Positions 47,881 through 60,139 of a stretch of DNA of 64,000 bases are shown piece after piece. This DNA is from Bostrychus sinensis (taxonomy: Eukaryota; Chordata; Actinopteri; Gobiiformes; Eleotridae). Numbering within the stretch: position 1 is the stretch's first letter; the number at the start of each line of letters is the position of its first letter. The DNA lies in contig CM036244.1 of assembly GCA_020698575.1 (NCBI GenBank), positions 32,152,034-32,216,033 of the forward strand. Reading direction: 5' to 3'. A program made the position numbers and the translations under genes. Below the pieces are notes generated by a model. The model ran no database searches, had not been told where the DNA came from, and saw only the letters and a program-made list of their open reading frames with translations.

Positions 47881-49189
47881 TTATACAAATCTAACTTACC
47901 AACTTAGTGAGATACAAGTTGCTACAGTTTAGGGCCTATAAAACATTTGATGTGCTGTTTTTATTACAAAACAAACATTTTGCTCAATCATTTAAAACTT
48001 ATTGTTGTTTGTGTATGTATAAACATTGTTTTACAGTAACTTGACAATGCGCTCACTCCCATCATTCAGGTGTTATCAAGCTTCTTTAGAAACTTTCCAT
48101 AATGTATATACAGCATTTTTTTTTATGAACAAAGCCAGATTTATCCAGTCAGAATGAAATCTCTTTTTTTTTTACTCTTAAAAACAATGTAACTTATAAC
48201 TCAGTGAAAATCCCATTACTTCCTATTTATGCTTCTTGAATGGACAAACTATAGCATCAAACTGAGTAGAAGTGAAGATGAAGCACATTTTTGTTTCTGG
48301 TTTGAGTACACAGATAAGATTTACAAACTGACTTTGTTTTAATCTCCATCTGACCTATTTACTCTATACTTTTACATTGCAAACAGCATGTCCCTGCAGA
48401 GCTACCATAGCTGTTCATGCCTTACAAAGAAGTAGAGATGCTGAATTGGAATCAGAAGGTCATTTAAAGCAATTGAAAAGAAGGCTTGTTCTCCTAACAA
48501 TTCAAGCACAGTGGGAAAAAAATTAAACCTTTATGCCAACTGTGCATTAATAGCCAGAATTGGTGAAGATATGTATGCTTTTCTCCCCCTATGTAATGCT
48601 GATCTTTGACAAAAAAGCACTCTAAGTTAATATCAACATCACACCTCTAATTAGAACAATAGTCCAGTCTGAATACTAATGCTTCATTAGACCAGAAGAG
48701 ACTTGCTTAAGTGGAAATAATTCACTGATCCACAGGGACCCCTTAGACCTTCTAATTGGGCCAATACATTTTTCTGCTCCTGTCAGTAGGGCAGAGCTTA
48801 TGAGACCAGTTATACAGACGGATACAAAAAAGTCCAAGGACATGCATCTATATGTGATTTGGTGAATCTAAATCATCGGTAGTTAAAAAAAGTTGATTTT
48901 GCATAATGTCGCCTGAAGTCTGTGAGAATGTTTCCCATAAGAGGAACTTGACAAGGTCTATAGAGAGGGCTGCACTGCTGGAGCATGAGCATACTTTATT
49001 TAAACACATATACTTGTTTGGTATGTATGCCCAATGCACTTGTCTGCACTGGAAATGTCGCCATTAGTTATGCAAATCATATTCATATGCATGCCACACC
49101 TGATAATAGCAATATTCATAGCAGAGTGACCTTCAGCTCTGGGTTTGGTGTGTTCTTAATCACTGGATTTGCATGGGAAATTTGGCTTT

Positions 49190-49310
49190 TTTTTTTTTTT
49201 TTTTTTTTTACACTGGATCCCCCTTGATTTATTCAGGCTTGGGACCCGAAGTCTCCCGGGCAACAGGTGGAAGAACCAGGGCCTTCATTAACACAGGCTA
49301 CATACAGCAA
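49190..49310 (-). repeat. SINE-tail scrap next to a T run
   Basis: A T run (49187-49210), then 'gatttattcaggcttgggac', matching the antisense tail at 21450 and 49913. Confidence 0.45.
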
Positions 49311-49373
49311 GTGTATTGTCAAAAACTCTATTTTAACAATTTTGGCGAACTGGCGAATGATCTGCCCTCAGTC

Positions 49374-49800
49374 CTGGGTATCCCCAAAGTCTTAAAAGCA
49401 TTAAAAAGGTATTAAATATGATTGTCAAAATCAAGGTCTTAAAAGTATTAAATGTTATGAGTAGGTATTACCTTTTATTCATCTAGGTCTAAACGTTATG
49501 TTGATATTACTATAAAGTAGTGTCACCGCAATAACACTTTATATATTTATTGTATATATTTATTGAAGAAATCTTATTGAACTGCATGATTCATTTATTC
49601 ATACATTTTTAATTCAGCCCTGGACTTCTTTCATCTGTACTTGACTTGAAATGAAACCCTTCTTACAGAGAGTAGTATGGATAATTACTTACTGTAAATT
49701 CATACAGATTATTGTTTTGTTGTTGGAAATACTGGCTTGAAATTTCACTCTAAGTGGCATTGAAATGTTCTAAAAAGGTCTTACATTTTAAAAACCTGGA
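49374..49800. mobile_element. hAT-like copy of the 24355 family
   Basis: 'ctgggtatccccaaagtctt' and 'aaaagcattaaaaaggtatt' repeat the left 100 bases of 24355-24692 in the same orientation, and the right part ends in 'ggtcttacattttaaaaacc'. The termini are eroded. Confidence 0.55.
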
Positions 49801-49834
49801 GTCATGTTTCTGCAGAGTAAAAACTGCAATTTGT

Positions 49835-49965
49835 TCAGGTGCTGCCACAGTGATTAATTTGGATAGGTACTTTTTTTAGCACATTTTTACACCAGATGCC
49901 CATCCTGATACAGCATTCTCCATTTATCCAGGCATGGGACCTGAACTAGCCACTCCATGTAATGA
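49835..49965 (-). repeat. teleost SINE-tail fragment (antisense)
   Basis: 'caggtgctgccacagtgatt', 'ttttacaccagatgcccatc' and 'tttatccaggcatgggacct' are the complement of the fish SINE tail also seen at 21345. Confidence 0.55.
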
Positions 49966-50419
49966 GGTTCTGTAGAATATAGCACAATGGAAGCTCATTT
50001 GCTCAGTTGGGCCTGGAAGTTTGTTTGGAGGACAGAGACCCATCTTTTCAGCACATTTTGTTAGTTCCCGTTTAATGGGCAGCTTTCACACTGGCTCAAA
50101 CAGGATGTCCTATCATGAAATTGGACATGGATACATTCAAATGAAACCAATCACCATGGGAGTGAAATACTCAGTTATTTGAAGACAGCTATTTTGCTTT
50201 TGGAAAACAAATGCGTAGAAGTCTGTTCTGTGGTCTAATTGTTCTGTATTGTCTTCCTAAGGGCAGCAGGTTATGTGCCCAATGTTTGCTTTCCAATGAA
50301 ATGGTTTTATCCAGGCTATGCCCCACTTCAAACCCAAAATAGCTGGAAACAAACCACACAAAATGATTGAATCAGTTGCACCATGTAGCTTGTCAAATAA
50401 ACCAGATCTTCATTTCTGA

Positions 50420-50700
50420 TGCATATAAAAACAGTAAGCTCCGTGTTAAGGCGGCCATTAAAAGTTATAATAAAGTGATGATATTTAAAATAGCCGCAGG
50501 CGTCGCAGCACACAGTCTAATCCATATTAGTGACAGTAAAAGTCGCGAAGGTGCCTTCCCCACTGTGGTCTGAGCTAAATCTGTGCCGTCTCCAGAGCAC
50601 CTCGCCTCTATATCCACTGCAGCAGCTCTTTAATTAAGTTCACCGGCATCTCCGCTCTGAAGAGGGAACAGTCGCTAATTTGTGTCAGCAGCAAACTTTC
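50420..50700. promoter_or_regulatory. candidate conserved non-coding block
   Basis: A repeat-free segment with CpGs and ordered words such as 'taaggcggccattaaaagt', 'aatagccgcaggcgtcgc' and 'tctttaattaagttcacc'. No coding pattern. Proposed only on texture. Confidence 0.3.
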
Positions 50701-50917
50701 ACTTCTCACTTCTGTATTTGGCTTGTGAGAACTCCACATTTAGATACAGACACAAGGTGAGGGACGTGCTTACTTTTATCTTATTGGTAATTGCATATGG
50801 CGACTTAGTAATTGACTTGTGTGACTTGAATTGGTTGGTGAATATTTAAGTGAACAGACAGAACTTCAAAGCTACTGCCTGGGGTTGGAAGAGAGACCAA
50901 TTTAGGGACCACTGGGT

Positions 50918-51264
50918 CTCATATCTACTTTTTTGGTGATGATGATGTTGTCCTGTTGGCTTCTTCGAACAAGATCTTCAGCGTGTACTGGGTCTGTCGG
51001 CAGAATGTGATAAAAAAGGCATGAAATGGACTTTGGTTCCTCGTCACATCGTCTGCAGAAATGCTTTTTCTTCTGCAGCAAAATTTCAATTTGGTGCTTA
51101 CGTTCCACTCTTTTTAGTCACAGAATTTGTCCAGATGCATTCTTAAATATAGGGTGAGGAGCTCCCTGGAGTAGAGTCGCTGAGGAGCTACCTGAGGTTG
51201 CTCGGGCATCTGTTTCGGATGCCACATCTGGGGCAAGTCCCAACAGAAGGATGCCACAGGACAC
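50918..51264 (+). pseudogene. LINE ORF fragment with reverse-transcriptase active-site remnant
   Basis: Frames in order give FGDDDVVLLASSN (remnant of the F/Y-x-DD active-site strand followed by VVLLASS), LQRVLGLSAECDKKGMKW, a deleted middle, then LRLLGHLFRMPHLGQVP and TEGCHR. The order matches the C-terminal half of a vertebrate LINE polymerase ('LLFADDVVLLAS…', 'LRWLGHL.RMP'). The central part is missing and the frame breaks several times. The 3' end of the same copy resumes at 51738, after an inserted element. Confidence 0.8.
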
Positions 51265-51274
51265 AGAAAGCTTT

Positions 51275-51735
51275 AGGGTTCATACACTTTTTTTTTACCA
51301 AGCATCTTCCATGACTTTTCCAGAACTTTTGACTAAATTTCCAGGAGCTGAATGAATGAAATGACTTATAAATAGTATACAAAATGTACAGTGTGGTGCA
51401 TTAGAAACGTTTTCTGCAATTTCATTTGTTAAAATTGGGAATTAGTCACTAATGTTACTGACTTACAGCCTACACATCAGTGAATAAAAGATAATTATGC
51501 TTGGTAAGTTGGTTCAGAACGCATTTTTAAAAATTAAATTAAGATATAAGTAATCATCTAGGTAGGCTGGCCAGGTTTAAATAGTAGTGGTCGAATGTTA
51601 CTCAGACTGTTTAAATGTTCAAAACTTTTTCAAAATGTTACCCCAAAATATAAAACTCCAAAACTTTTCCAGGGCCTGGAAATTGCATTTTAAAATTCCA
51701 TATCGTTTCCAGGTTTTTCATGTCTGTACGAACTC
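51275..51735. mobile_element. terminal-inverted-repeat element, copy 2, inserted in the LINE
   Basis: The left end 'agggttcatacac' and right end 'gtacgaactct' are inverted repeats, with 'ttccatgacttttcca' and 'tttccaggtttttcatg' as inner blocks. The interior matches 45852-46512. It separates the two LINE pieces at 50918-51264 and 51738-51858. Confidence 0.75.
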
Positions 51736-51737
51736 TG

Positions 51738-51858
51738 TTCCTTTCCACAGTGGGAATTGGAAAAGTGTCTGGGGGGAAGGAAGGCTGAGCATCTCTGCTT
51801 AGAGTGAAGCCTACGCAGCCCGGCCCAGGACAAAGTGGTAGATGATGGATAGATGAAT
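51738..51858 (+). pseudogene. LINE 3' end (continuation)
   Basis: 'gtctggggggaaggaaggct', 'cctacgcagcccggcccagg' and 'gatgatggatagatg' resemble the 3' end of the LINE of 50918-51264. The GATGGAT-type tail is typical of that class. Confidence 0.65.
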
Positions 51859-51927
51859 AATCTTTGATGTGATTCAACTGTACACTGTTAAAACACATGC
51901 AAGGTGACAGCCATTGAAGCTTTTATG

Positions 51928-52535
51928 TAGGGCTGCAGCCAGGTCCATCAACAGGTTTCCTGTGGCCCGGGGCAAGAAGGCTTCACATGTTCCCTCTTAT
52001 AATAGAAAATATAAGAAGAGGGACTGTTTCTGGGCCGCTCTAACCCTGAAGCCCAAGACAACAGACCACCCTGACCTGCAAGTAACAATTACTTTGAAAA
52101 TCGATTAATCTATCTATTATTTGTACGATTAATTACTTAGTATCAGCTAGCGAAGCATGAGGAAGTGCGTTATTATGACCTCATGCTGTAAGAATTGAAT
52201 AAAAAACTCACATTTTTTTAGTTCCTGTTAAAAATTGGTAATACTACTACAAAAAAATCACTTACTTTTTACAAAATTTGAACCAGACAAAAGTTCAAGT
52301 TATTTGAAGACTTTTAGATATAGCCTACATACTAACAAAAACACCAAATTTAAATGTGTTTCATTACTGTTGTGGGTTTACTGCTCTGTTTTGGTAATAA
52401 AAGCACTTCTGTCAGCACATAACATGTTTTAGACTAGGAATAGACTAGGAATACCCCAGATAGCGATTAATTGATTACTGAGCTGACAGTTATTTCAATT
52501 ATAATTATTTAATCTATTTAGTTGTTGCAGCCCTA
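51928..52535. mobile_element. hAT element, 'tagggctgcag' family
   Basis: Termini 'tagggctgcagcc' and 'gttgcagcccta' are inverted repeats. The target duplication CTTTTATG is perfect at 51920-51927 and 52536-52543. The inner ends carry 'aaaatcgattaatctat' on the left and 'agcgattaattgattac' on the right. Length 608 bp, non-coding. Confidence 0.93.
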
Positions 52536-53100
52536 CTTTTATGCCATTGGTAATTGCCTAGTGTCTCAGTAATTAACTTGTTTGTTGACTATTAAGTGGT
52601 TAAAGAATATTTAAGTGTGACAAAGCTCAAGTGTAACAGATAAAGAATGTTAGAAGCTTCTGAAAAAGGAGTGTGAAACAATGCAATCCAAATCCTTGCC
52701 TGCACCAATTATCAGTTTTGCCAGAAGAGAGAAGCTATACTAAAGTTGCTGAATATGCAGAAGCTATAAAGTCACATAGTGTCTCCCTGAGAGCGGCGCT
52801 TCTGTGGCGCCTCGGGCTTCTTATTTGCTTTCTCTGTCACACAGGTTAAACACAAGGGTTGGCTTCAGCGAGCGGCGCCTGTGAAATGAGGTGACTTTTA
52901 CCGAGGAGAAATACTGTCAGAGCAACTTTATTTAAAGAACACACGTCTTCATAGAAGGTCAGGGTACCCATTTGAAGATAGGTCCCATTACAAGAGCATA
53001 CTCTTATGTGCGCATTCAAAGGCATGCAGTTTATTAATGTACCATATTTTATAGTACATGGAACAATAAAATTATAGGAAAGTTGATTGAATTGTATAAC

Positions 53101-53445
53101 TGGGATGCACCGATATATCTATAATGCCAATATTGTAAAGTTTTAGCCAATAATTGATATTATGCGGATTTTCTTAAGATTGTTTTGGGTTTGTATGTCT
53201 TCTTTTGGTATAAACAAACAAAGAAATCCCCTTCAAAAGAAAAGTTATTCATCTCTTTATTAGATCATCTGTAACTGAGGACTATATATTCACTCAGGGG
53301 TGGATATTAGCACAAATGAGTGTAAGAGATTAACATGGGCTGACTGGCATCAGTGCATGCCACCAAATTTGCTGATGGGCCGATGCCAGTCCATCACCTG
53401 CATATTGGCATACCAATATTGGGCCGTTATATCCGTGCATGCCTA
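53101..53445. mobile_element. hAT-like element, 'gggatgcaccgat' family
   Basis: The left 'tgggatgcaccgatatatct' and the complement of the right end 'taggcatgcacggatataac' match. The right subterminal part is full of 'ccgatgccagt' and 'tattggcat' words. No clear 8-bp duplication. Confidence 0.7.
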
Positions 53446-53723
53446 ACAGCTAATTCAAAACATGTGTTTCCAGCTGGGGTCATGCCGGTATAGGGGTGTT
53501 TCTATAACCAGAAAACATCCAAATACACTCTAAAAATTGCATTGGACTCTAGGCAAAGGGTCTAAACTTTGGGGTCTGCTTTGCTGAAGGTGGAGCTACA
53601 CACTGATGTTAATTAAAAAAAAAAAAAAAAAAACAGGATCTAGAGATGCAAAGAAAGAAAACATAAACACAATGTTTTTTTTGTTGTTGTTTTTTTTCAT
53701 TAAGAGCATTTTGTTCTCAGTTT

Positions 53724-53999
53724 CATTCATTCATTTTCTACTGCTTATTCCCGTTAGGGGTCGCGGGTGACTATCCCATCCCAGTAACTTTTTGGGTCGT
53801 AGGCAGGGTACACCCTGGACAGGGGCCAGATTGTTGCAGGGCTGACACAGACAGACAACCATTCACTCTCACATTCATTCACTAGGGTCAATTTAGAGTC
53901 ACCAATTCACCTAACACATGCATGTCTTTGGACAGTGGGAGGAAGCCGGAGAACCCGGAGAGAACCCACGGTAACACCATTCTGCCATCGTGCACCTCG
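53724..53999 (-). repeat. tRNA-headed SINE (family A), antisense, internally shortened
   Basis: On the plus strand 'ttctactgcttattcccgtt', 'gtacaccctggacagg', 'gacagacaaccattcactct', 'agagtcaccaattcacctaa' and 'ggaggaagccggagaaccc' follow in the usual fish order. The right end 'ccattctgccatcgtgcacc' is the complement of the tRNA-like head. The stretch between the body and the head is partly deleted. Confidence 0.75.
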
Positions 54000-56329
54000 T
54001 TCTCAGTTTCAGTTTTGCAAAAATTTACATTTCTTGCTTAGTGAACCAAAACATTGATTTTATTCTTTGCAGTACATGAACATTGAATTTATTGTCTAAA
54101 TGTGTGACTAAACAGGAAACAGTCTACTATGCCAGTTTACTGTATTTAGATTTAATGTTTGGCCAGTTTGGACAGTGGAGTTACATTAGTGGGGTTGAAT
54201 ATTTCAAACTGCGAGTGCATGTCCCAGGTTTAAACCAATGGTACACTGATGGAACACATGCAAAACTGCCCTTATTTACTGCTGCTCCATCTTGTGTCTG
54301 GGATCCTTGGCTTTGCCCCATCATATTACTCATGTCTGTATCCCCCGTTTTAGCCCGCGGACGTTATAGACTGGGCCATCTGCTCTGTGTGCTACATATG
54401 CTCCGTTCAGCTGTTGATCTGTCGCTATACTAGTCTAACGGCAAACTTTGACATCCACGCCATATTTAACACCTCCATATTGAACCTTCTACTTTTTTAT
54501 TATCTGTCTGAAGTATTTAAAGTTATGCATCTTTGGTGTCTTAGTTTTAAACTCTATTATTCCACATTTTATCATGTATTCACATTAACCTATGGCTATG
54601 TGCAGATATTGTTGTATTACATCACTTTATATTCTGTATTCCAGTTGAGTGCCCGAGGTTGTATCTACACTTGGTAGACAGTTTGACCCAGTCTGGACCA
54701 AGCCAAGGCCAAACATGTCCTAGAGGCTAAGACACATATAGTGTTGTTTGTATTGGAAAATAACAAGAAGTAAAGTTTACTTGCTTTGGTCACTTAAGCC
54801 CTTATTTGGTCTGGCTATTGTGAATGGTCAGTAAGTTTCAGAAACAGCTTTCAGAAATCAGCACAGACAACTGCTTCATACCAAACAAACAAAAATATTC
54901 AAACTGAACCTAAGATTAGACAAATATTTACCAAAGATATGTATCTATCTAAATGCTTAATGCATCCTGGAAGTAATCCTCTTAACCAGCCTTGAACTCA
55001 GCTTAACCAAATTACATTTTTATCACAAAACTCAACTTAAAATTGCTCTGGAACCTAATACATTTTCATGCAGTCCACTTCAATGCCCCATGGCGGTCAC
55101 AGTTATTACCAACACGGTTTGTTGTTGACTTCTCTTACCCAGCGACCTCCCCCCTCCCTTTCACTCCATTCTATCTGGTTGAAATCATCGCCGTTGCCTC
55201 CTGTGGGAACTCTCCGCACATGTGGTGGCAAACAGATGGTCTATGCAGCCGTCTTAACTGTTTGGATAATGTAATGTGCATGTCTGTGGTGTGTGGTTCA
55301 GCGGCCCGCTACTGCATGCATTGATTCAGCATCAAAGAGCAGGCGATATTAAAAATTGTCACTCTAGCAGCGCCCCCGAAACCTTCATGATTTATTCAGT
55401 GCATCGGGAGAGAGGGGAAAGTGAAGCAAATATGTCTTGCCACTCTGACATTATTGCTTTCTTACCATTCTCATTAGTTTTGGAGTTAATATTTGTAGTG
55501 GAATAGTCGGCCAGGTCTGTCGGAGTTATAGGGGGTTATTGGGGTTGAGGAGGTGGGGATTGGACCAATGGGGTGTCACAGAACATTAAAAAGTCTTCAG
55601 CAGTGTAGTGGATGACCTATGGGTGGGCTGATGCAAGGACTGGTGGTAAGAAGAGTGTGAGGTGTTGAATCGTGGCCTGAGGGTTGAAGGGTTTTGGGAT
55701 TTTTATGCTAACACCAGGGCGTGGAGTCAGTGGAGAGTACCACAGAGGGGCAGGAGAATGTGAAGCTAACAAATAAAATATAACAAATAGGCCTAAAAAA
55801 AAATAATGCATCTGTAAAAAAGGAACTTGACTGAGGAATAGGTATGTGGTTCAGAGGACCTGTTGGACGACCATGGAGCATTGGTTAGGATGTAAATCCA
55901 AAAGATGTAGAATGAGTTTTCAGGATGTTTAACTGACAAGGTAAGAATATGAAAAGGGGGGAAAAAAACACACACACATGGGCAGCAATAATCTGGAACA
56001 GAACAAACACAAGATTAAAGGTAGTAACATAAAATGCAATATATGTGAAAATAAGCAAATAATTGAATAAAGTGCATGGAATAAAGATTCTTACCAGAAA
56101 CAGCCACACCATGCAAGAATCACCCCAAGAAGTGAAGGTTAGTAAGTGCAGGTTTTTATACTGAAATGAACAGGTGAGGATGCTTAACCTAATTACCAGG
56201 GGACCAATCCGTGACGAAGAGGAGGAGGAAGTGAAGAACTAGAATCATCAGAACAGCATTGGTTTTACAGAGAGCTTTTTTGGATACTTAAAGACGTTTT
56301 ACAATTGCATTATTCTTTCATTCCCAACA

Positions 56330-56560
56330 CTCAGCTGTGGTAACCCACTTCTGTAGCCCCAGCTGCCCTGGGACAGACTGATGGAAACATGGCTGCCATT
56401 CTGCGCCTACGGCCTCTCTGACCACCAGTTATACTCTCACACATTCATTCATACAGGCAAGGTCGGTGAAATGCCTTGCACAAGGACACAATGGCAATGT
56501 ATAGTGCCAGAAGCGGGGATTGAACCGACAACCTTCTGGGTAGTGAGCTACTGCCACCCC
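56330..56560 (-). repeat. tRNA-derived SINE fragment, antisense
   Basis: 'gccccagctgccctgggaca', 'tgaccaccagttatactc', 'gccttgcacaaggacac' and 'gcggggattgaaccgacaac' (complement of a B box) match 44810-45085. Confidence 0.7.
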
Positions 56561-57461
56561 AAAACAAAGAACTTTAACAATAGAAGGCAATGAGTGCTTG
56601 AGTCAAGCTAGTTATTTTTAATAAATTAAAATGACTAAGAATGTCACAGAATTTGGGAGGGTGAGGCAGCCTCTGCTGGGTCAACTACCTGGTGACCAGG
56701 AAGCTGTGTTTTAGTAATCTTAGTATTTAACATTTGTGAATGGCTTGAGCTTAACCCAGCAACTATGGGCCTTAGATGAGGTACATCCAGGACAGCACTG
56801 TGAAAAAGAGAAATGACTAAAAGTTTAATCTGATGTCTGTAACACTAATAAACTAGGCTCATGTAGTAATGTATTTTATGAATTGAAGCAATATGACTCC
56901 AAATAAGCCATTTATTTTACCTTTTTAATTTTTCATAAAAAATAATATAATATACTACTTTTGGTTTACAATTAATATTACAAGCATTTATTGCAGTGCA
57001 GTTGGTAAATAAGTAGCATTTTCTATTAAATTTGTGAAAACCCCCAAAACTAATCAATTCTGAAGCAGGGCAATAAAAATGTGGATAGTTATTTGTATGT
57101 GAAGTTACAAGGATACAAAATGGTTTGCAGCACTTTTGAACGAGTTTTGCCAAAGTGTAGGACATTGGCCATGAGATTTGAAAAACTGCAAAAAAAAAAA
57201 AAGAACATTCTGCACTTTGTCCAACATTACATGAATATGGTTTGATTAAATTACAGCAGCCTGGCCCTCAGCTCAAGCGGCCGCTCTCTGCAGAATAGTC
57301 AGAGCCCCGTTTTGTCACTGGTGATGGAGAGGTCTTGTTAAGAGAAGTGGATTTCCCAGGGAAGGAAGAGCCGCTCCGTTTCTACAAATCCAAATGTATT
57401 GACCCGGTAGCTCAGAGTCTAGGCACGCAGACATATTTTCTTCTTCAGCCGCTGTCCGGAT

Positions 57462-57462
<1 letters not shown>

Positions 57463-57490
<28 letters not shown>
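57463..57490. repeat. (TG)n microsatellite
   Basis: About 14 TG units. Confidence 0.9.
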
Positions 57491-57492
<2 letters not shown>

Positions 57493-58028
57493 CCGAGATC
57501 GGGTCACACATGATGAATGAGTCATGGGGTGAGCTGTGAAGGGACGAGGGACATAGGCCTGGGGTAGTCTCGACGGAGCCAGAGCAGTAAACACAAGTCC
57601 TCCAGAATCTGCAAAGATGTCTTCAGTGCAACACAATACCAGGATAATAAAATAAAATACATTAAAGCAACATTTGGCAAATTCTTTAGTGTAAACATAT
57701 TATATTCCACTAAAGAATTCAGTTTTCTCATTTTATTTCTTTATTATCTTCCTCTTATGCCCATTGGGTGTTGCAATAACTATGGGCCTTAGGCGGGGAC
57801 GGTGAAAGACCCAGATAACCACTCTCACATGCCTTTGGACAGTGGACAGATGATCCCCATAGTTTTTTTAACTTTTCCAAGTTTACTACAAGAAATCATC
57901 TGCCTCCTAGCATGCAGTGATTTGTGTTTTTATTTGCCATAGGTTGGAGGTTTGATTCCTAGTCCTCACATTCATATTGTTGAAGTGCACTTGGTCACAA
58001 CAGTGCTATATGATTGTAGGCATTTAGT

Positions 58029-58776
58029 CAGGGCCATAGCATCAGGGTGTGCAGCCAGGGCAGCAGCACAGGGGGCCTAGGAAATTTAGGGGGCCTTGAG
58101 AGTGGCCCATTTATGGTTATTTTATATCCATAGTTAAAAGGAACAGCACTTTATTGCAAAAATATATTTTTTTTATTAATTCATTATTTCAATTCAGTTT
58201 AATTTTACCTATATAGCCCAGTATCACAACAAAAGTCACCTCAAAGGGCTTCACAAACAGTTAATCAAACATCAACACACAATCAGACTTAACACACAAT
58301 TAACACAAACAATAACTACACTAAACTAAACAGACCCAGGACACTCCTGTCCATAGACCCTTCTTCTTGGAAAGGAAAAACTCCTTAAAAAAACAGCTAT
58401 GAGAAAAAAGAAAAAACCCTATGGAAACCACTTTGAAGGAGAGATCCTCTCCCAGGATGGACAGGCAAACTGTGTCTGGGACTCATTAGCTCCATTAGCT
58501 CATCTATAGGATCATAGTTCACTCTGTAAGGATGCAGCAGTGGGCTTCAGTTTTTGTTTTAGGACATATAACAAGGACATTTATTTATTATAATTTTTTA
58601 AGATAAATACATTAAAAACACTAAATTGAAAAAAAATCTTAAAACATGTTTACAAAATATGTTTAAAATAATGAATATTTGGTTGATTAAATGAAGTTAT
58701 TCAAATGTGCTTCAGACCTTTGGGGCCCAATGTTAAAACTTGCTCTGAGGCCCCTCATTACCAAGTTATGCCACTG
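58029..58776. mobile_element. hAT-type element containing a dispersed repeat
   Basis: The left 'cagggccatagcatcagg' and right 'accaagttatgccactg' are degenerate inverted ends, with 'gggggcc' and 'aggcccc' blocks just inside. Flanks CATTTAGT (58021-58028) and CATTTACC (58777-58784) agree at 6 of 8 positions. Positions 58190-58510 hold a 'tatatagcccagtatcac' to 'cctctcccaggatggac' fish repeat. Confidence 0.7.
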
Positions 58777-58909
58777 CATTTACCATGTTTATTTCTTTGA
58801 GCCATTTATCACTAATCATAGTAATAATCATATGTATGAGAATACAGAAGTAAAGGCCTCACATTATAAGAAAGTGTTTTTTATTATTATTTTTTAATTT
58901 TTATCACTT

Positions 58910-59621
58910 ACCAAGCCTGCCTTAAAAATATAAATATTAAATGAAAATATAACAATATAAACTCATATTACTTTAAAATATTTTACTATATATTTTATGT
59001 TCAAACTAAACTTAAAATATAAATACATACAATGAATGATCTTAAAGGTACTATAAGCAGCATGCTCTACTGTTTGAAAACAGTACTGCAGTCTAAATAA
59101 AAAAACAATGGTCTTTTTTCTGATTGGATGATTGGCAATGTGGTTTTAGAACCAAAACAAAAAATGTAAAAAAAAAAAAAAAAAAAAAAAAGGGAATTAT
59201 GTAAAACATATTTGTAATTGTTAATAAATCAGCTGTACCATTGTTATCGGTAAAACTAATATTTGATTTAAACATGTTTACATCTTGGCACACATGTCAT
59301 TTAATAAAATATTAAAATAAATATACTGCTCATAGCTCCTTTAAACTCTTTACTCTATAATATAAAAAAATAATATAATAATAATAATATAAGAAAAATT
59401 TAAATTGTTTAAATAACTCTCTTTTTTTTTTTTTTTTTTTTGAACAAGCTAAACCTAAAAATATGGAACAATATATAATATTTAAATATTATTCTTTAGC
59501 TGTTTCACCTCCTTTTTAATCAGTTCTATGTTTCAATAGTTTAAAATAAAAAGGCCACAAATTTGAGATAAAGTGAGTGCATACCCCTAGGGGTCCCCAT
59601 ACCACAGGTTAAGAAACACTG
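58910..59621. mobile_element. hAT-type element with MITE insertion (paralogue of 61731-62147)
   Basis: The left part ('gcctgccttaaaaatataaa') and the right part ('aagctaaacctaaaaatatg', 'aaaaaggccacaaat') align with 61731-62147. The right end 'acccctaggggtccccatac' then 'aagaaacactg' matches the family of 13351. The MITE at 59046-59340 interrupts it. No left terminus is recognisable. Confidence 0.7.
59046..59340 (+). mobile_element. TTAA-target MITE, copy B
   Basis: TTAA at 59042-59045 and 59341-59344 flanks termini 'aggtactataagcag' and 'ctgctcatagctcct'. It is the inverted partner of 16570-16865. The related element at 61731-62147 has the uninterrupted site 'atcttaaactcatt', which confirms both borders and the TTAA duplication. 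A 24-A run (59168-59191) lies inside. Confidence 0.9.
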
Positions 59622-59724
59622 CTTTAGCCTATTGATTAAAAATGATAATAATAGGGAGCATGCACCCTCAATAAAAATCTTGAATTTCTCATTGGGGATT
59701 TTTTATGTTTTGTTGGTCTCAACA

Positions 59725-59727
59725 TAT

Positions 59728-59770
<43 letters not shown>
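59725..59770. repeat. (TTTA)n microsatellite
   Basis: About 11 units. Confidence 0.95.
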
Positions 59771-60139
59771 GTGATACTCTGCTCCACATTCCATCCTTGA
59801 ACTTAAGTTACCATTAGTGAGTCTTTTTTGAATTACACTCATTTCCAAGAACCATAGATGACCAAAAAAATAAATAAATAAAATAAAATACCCAGAAAAG
59901 TAGCCTTGATGATCAGTGAAAGAATCTAATACTGCATATTTAAAAACAGCAAAACAAAGCTTACACTCTCCTCACATTTATCAAAGCAGTGAACGCTACG
60001 GTCCAGGGATCACTGAATCACCATCGAGTCATGAAAACATCACAGACATCAGTCAGGCCTGTCTTCATCAAGGCGACGACTAGAAAAGACAAAACAATGG
60101 CAAGATGAAGGCAAACCTGCTTTCAAAAAAGCGTTCTGT

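Noticed and set aside
54083..54677. Two overlapping 96-116-codon frames
   Set aside because: No recognisable domain, no splice signals that connect them, low-complexity aromatic residues from AT-rich DNA.
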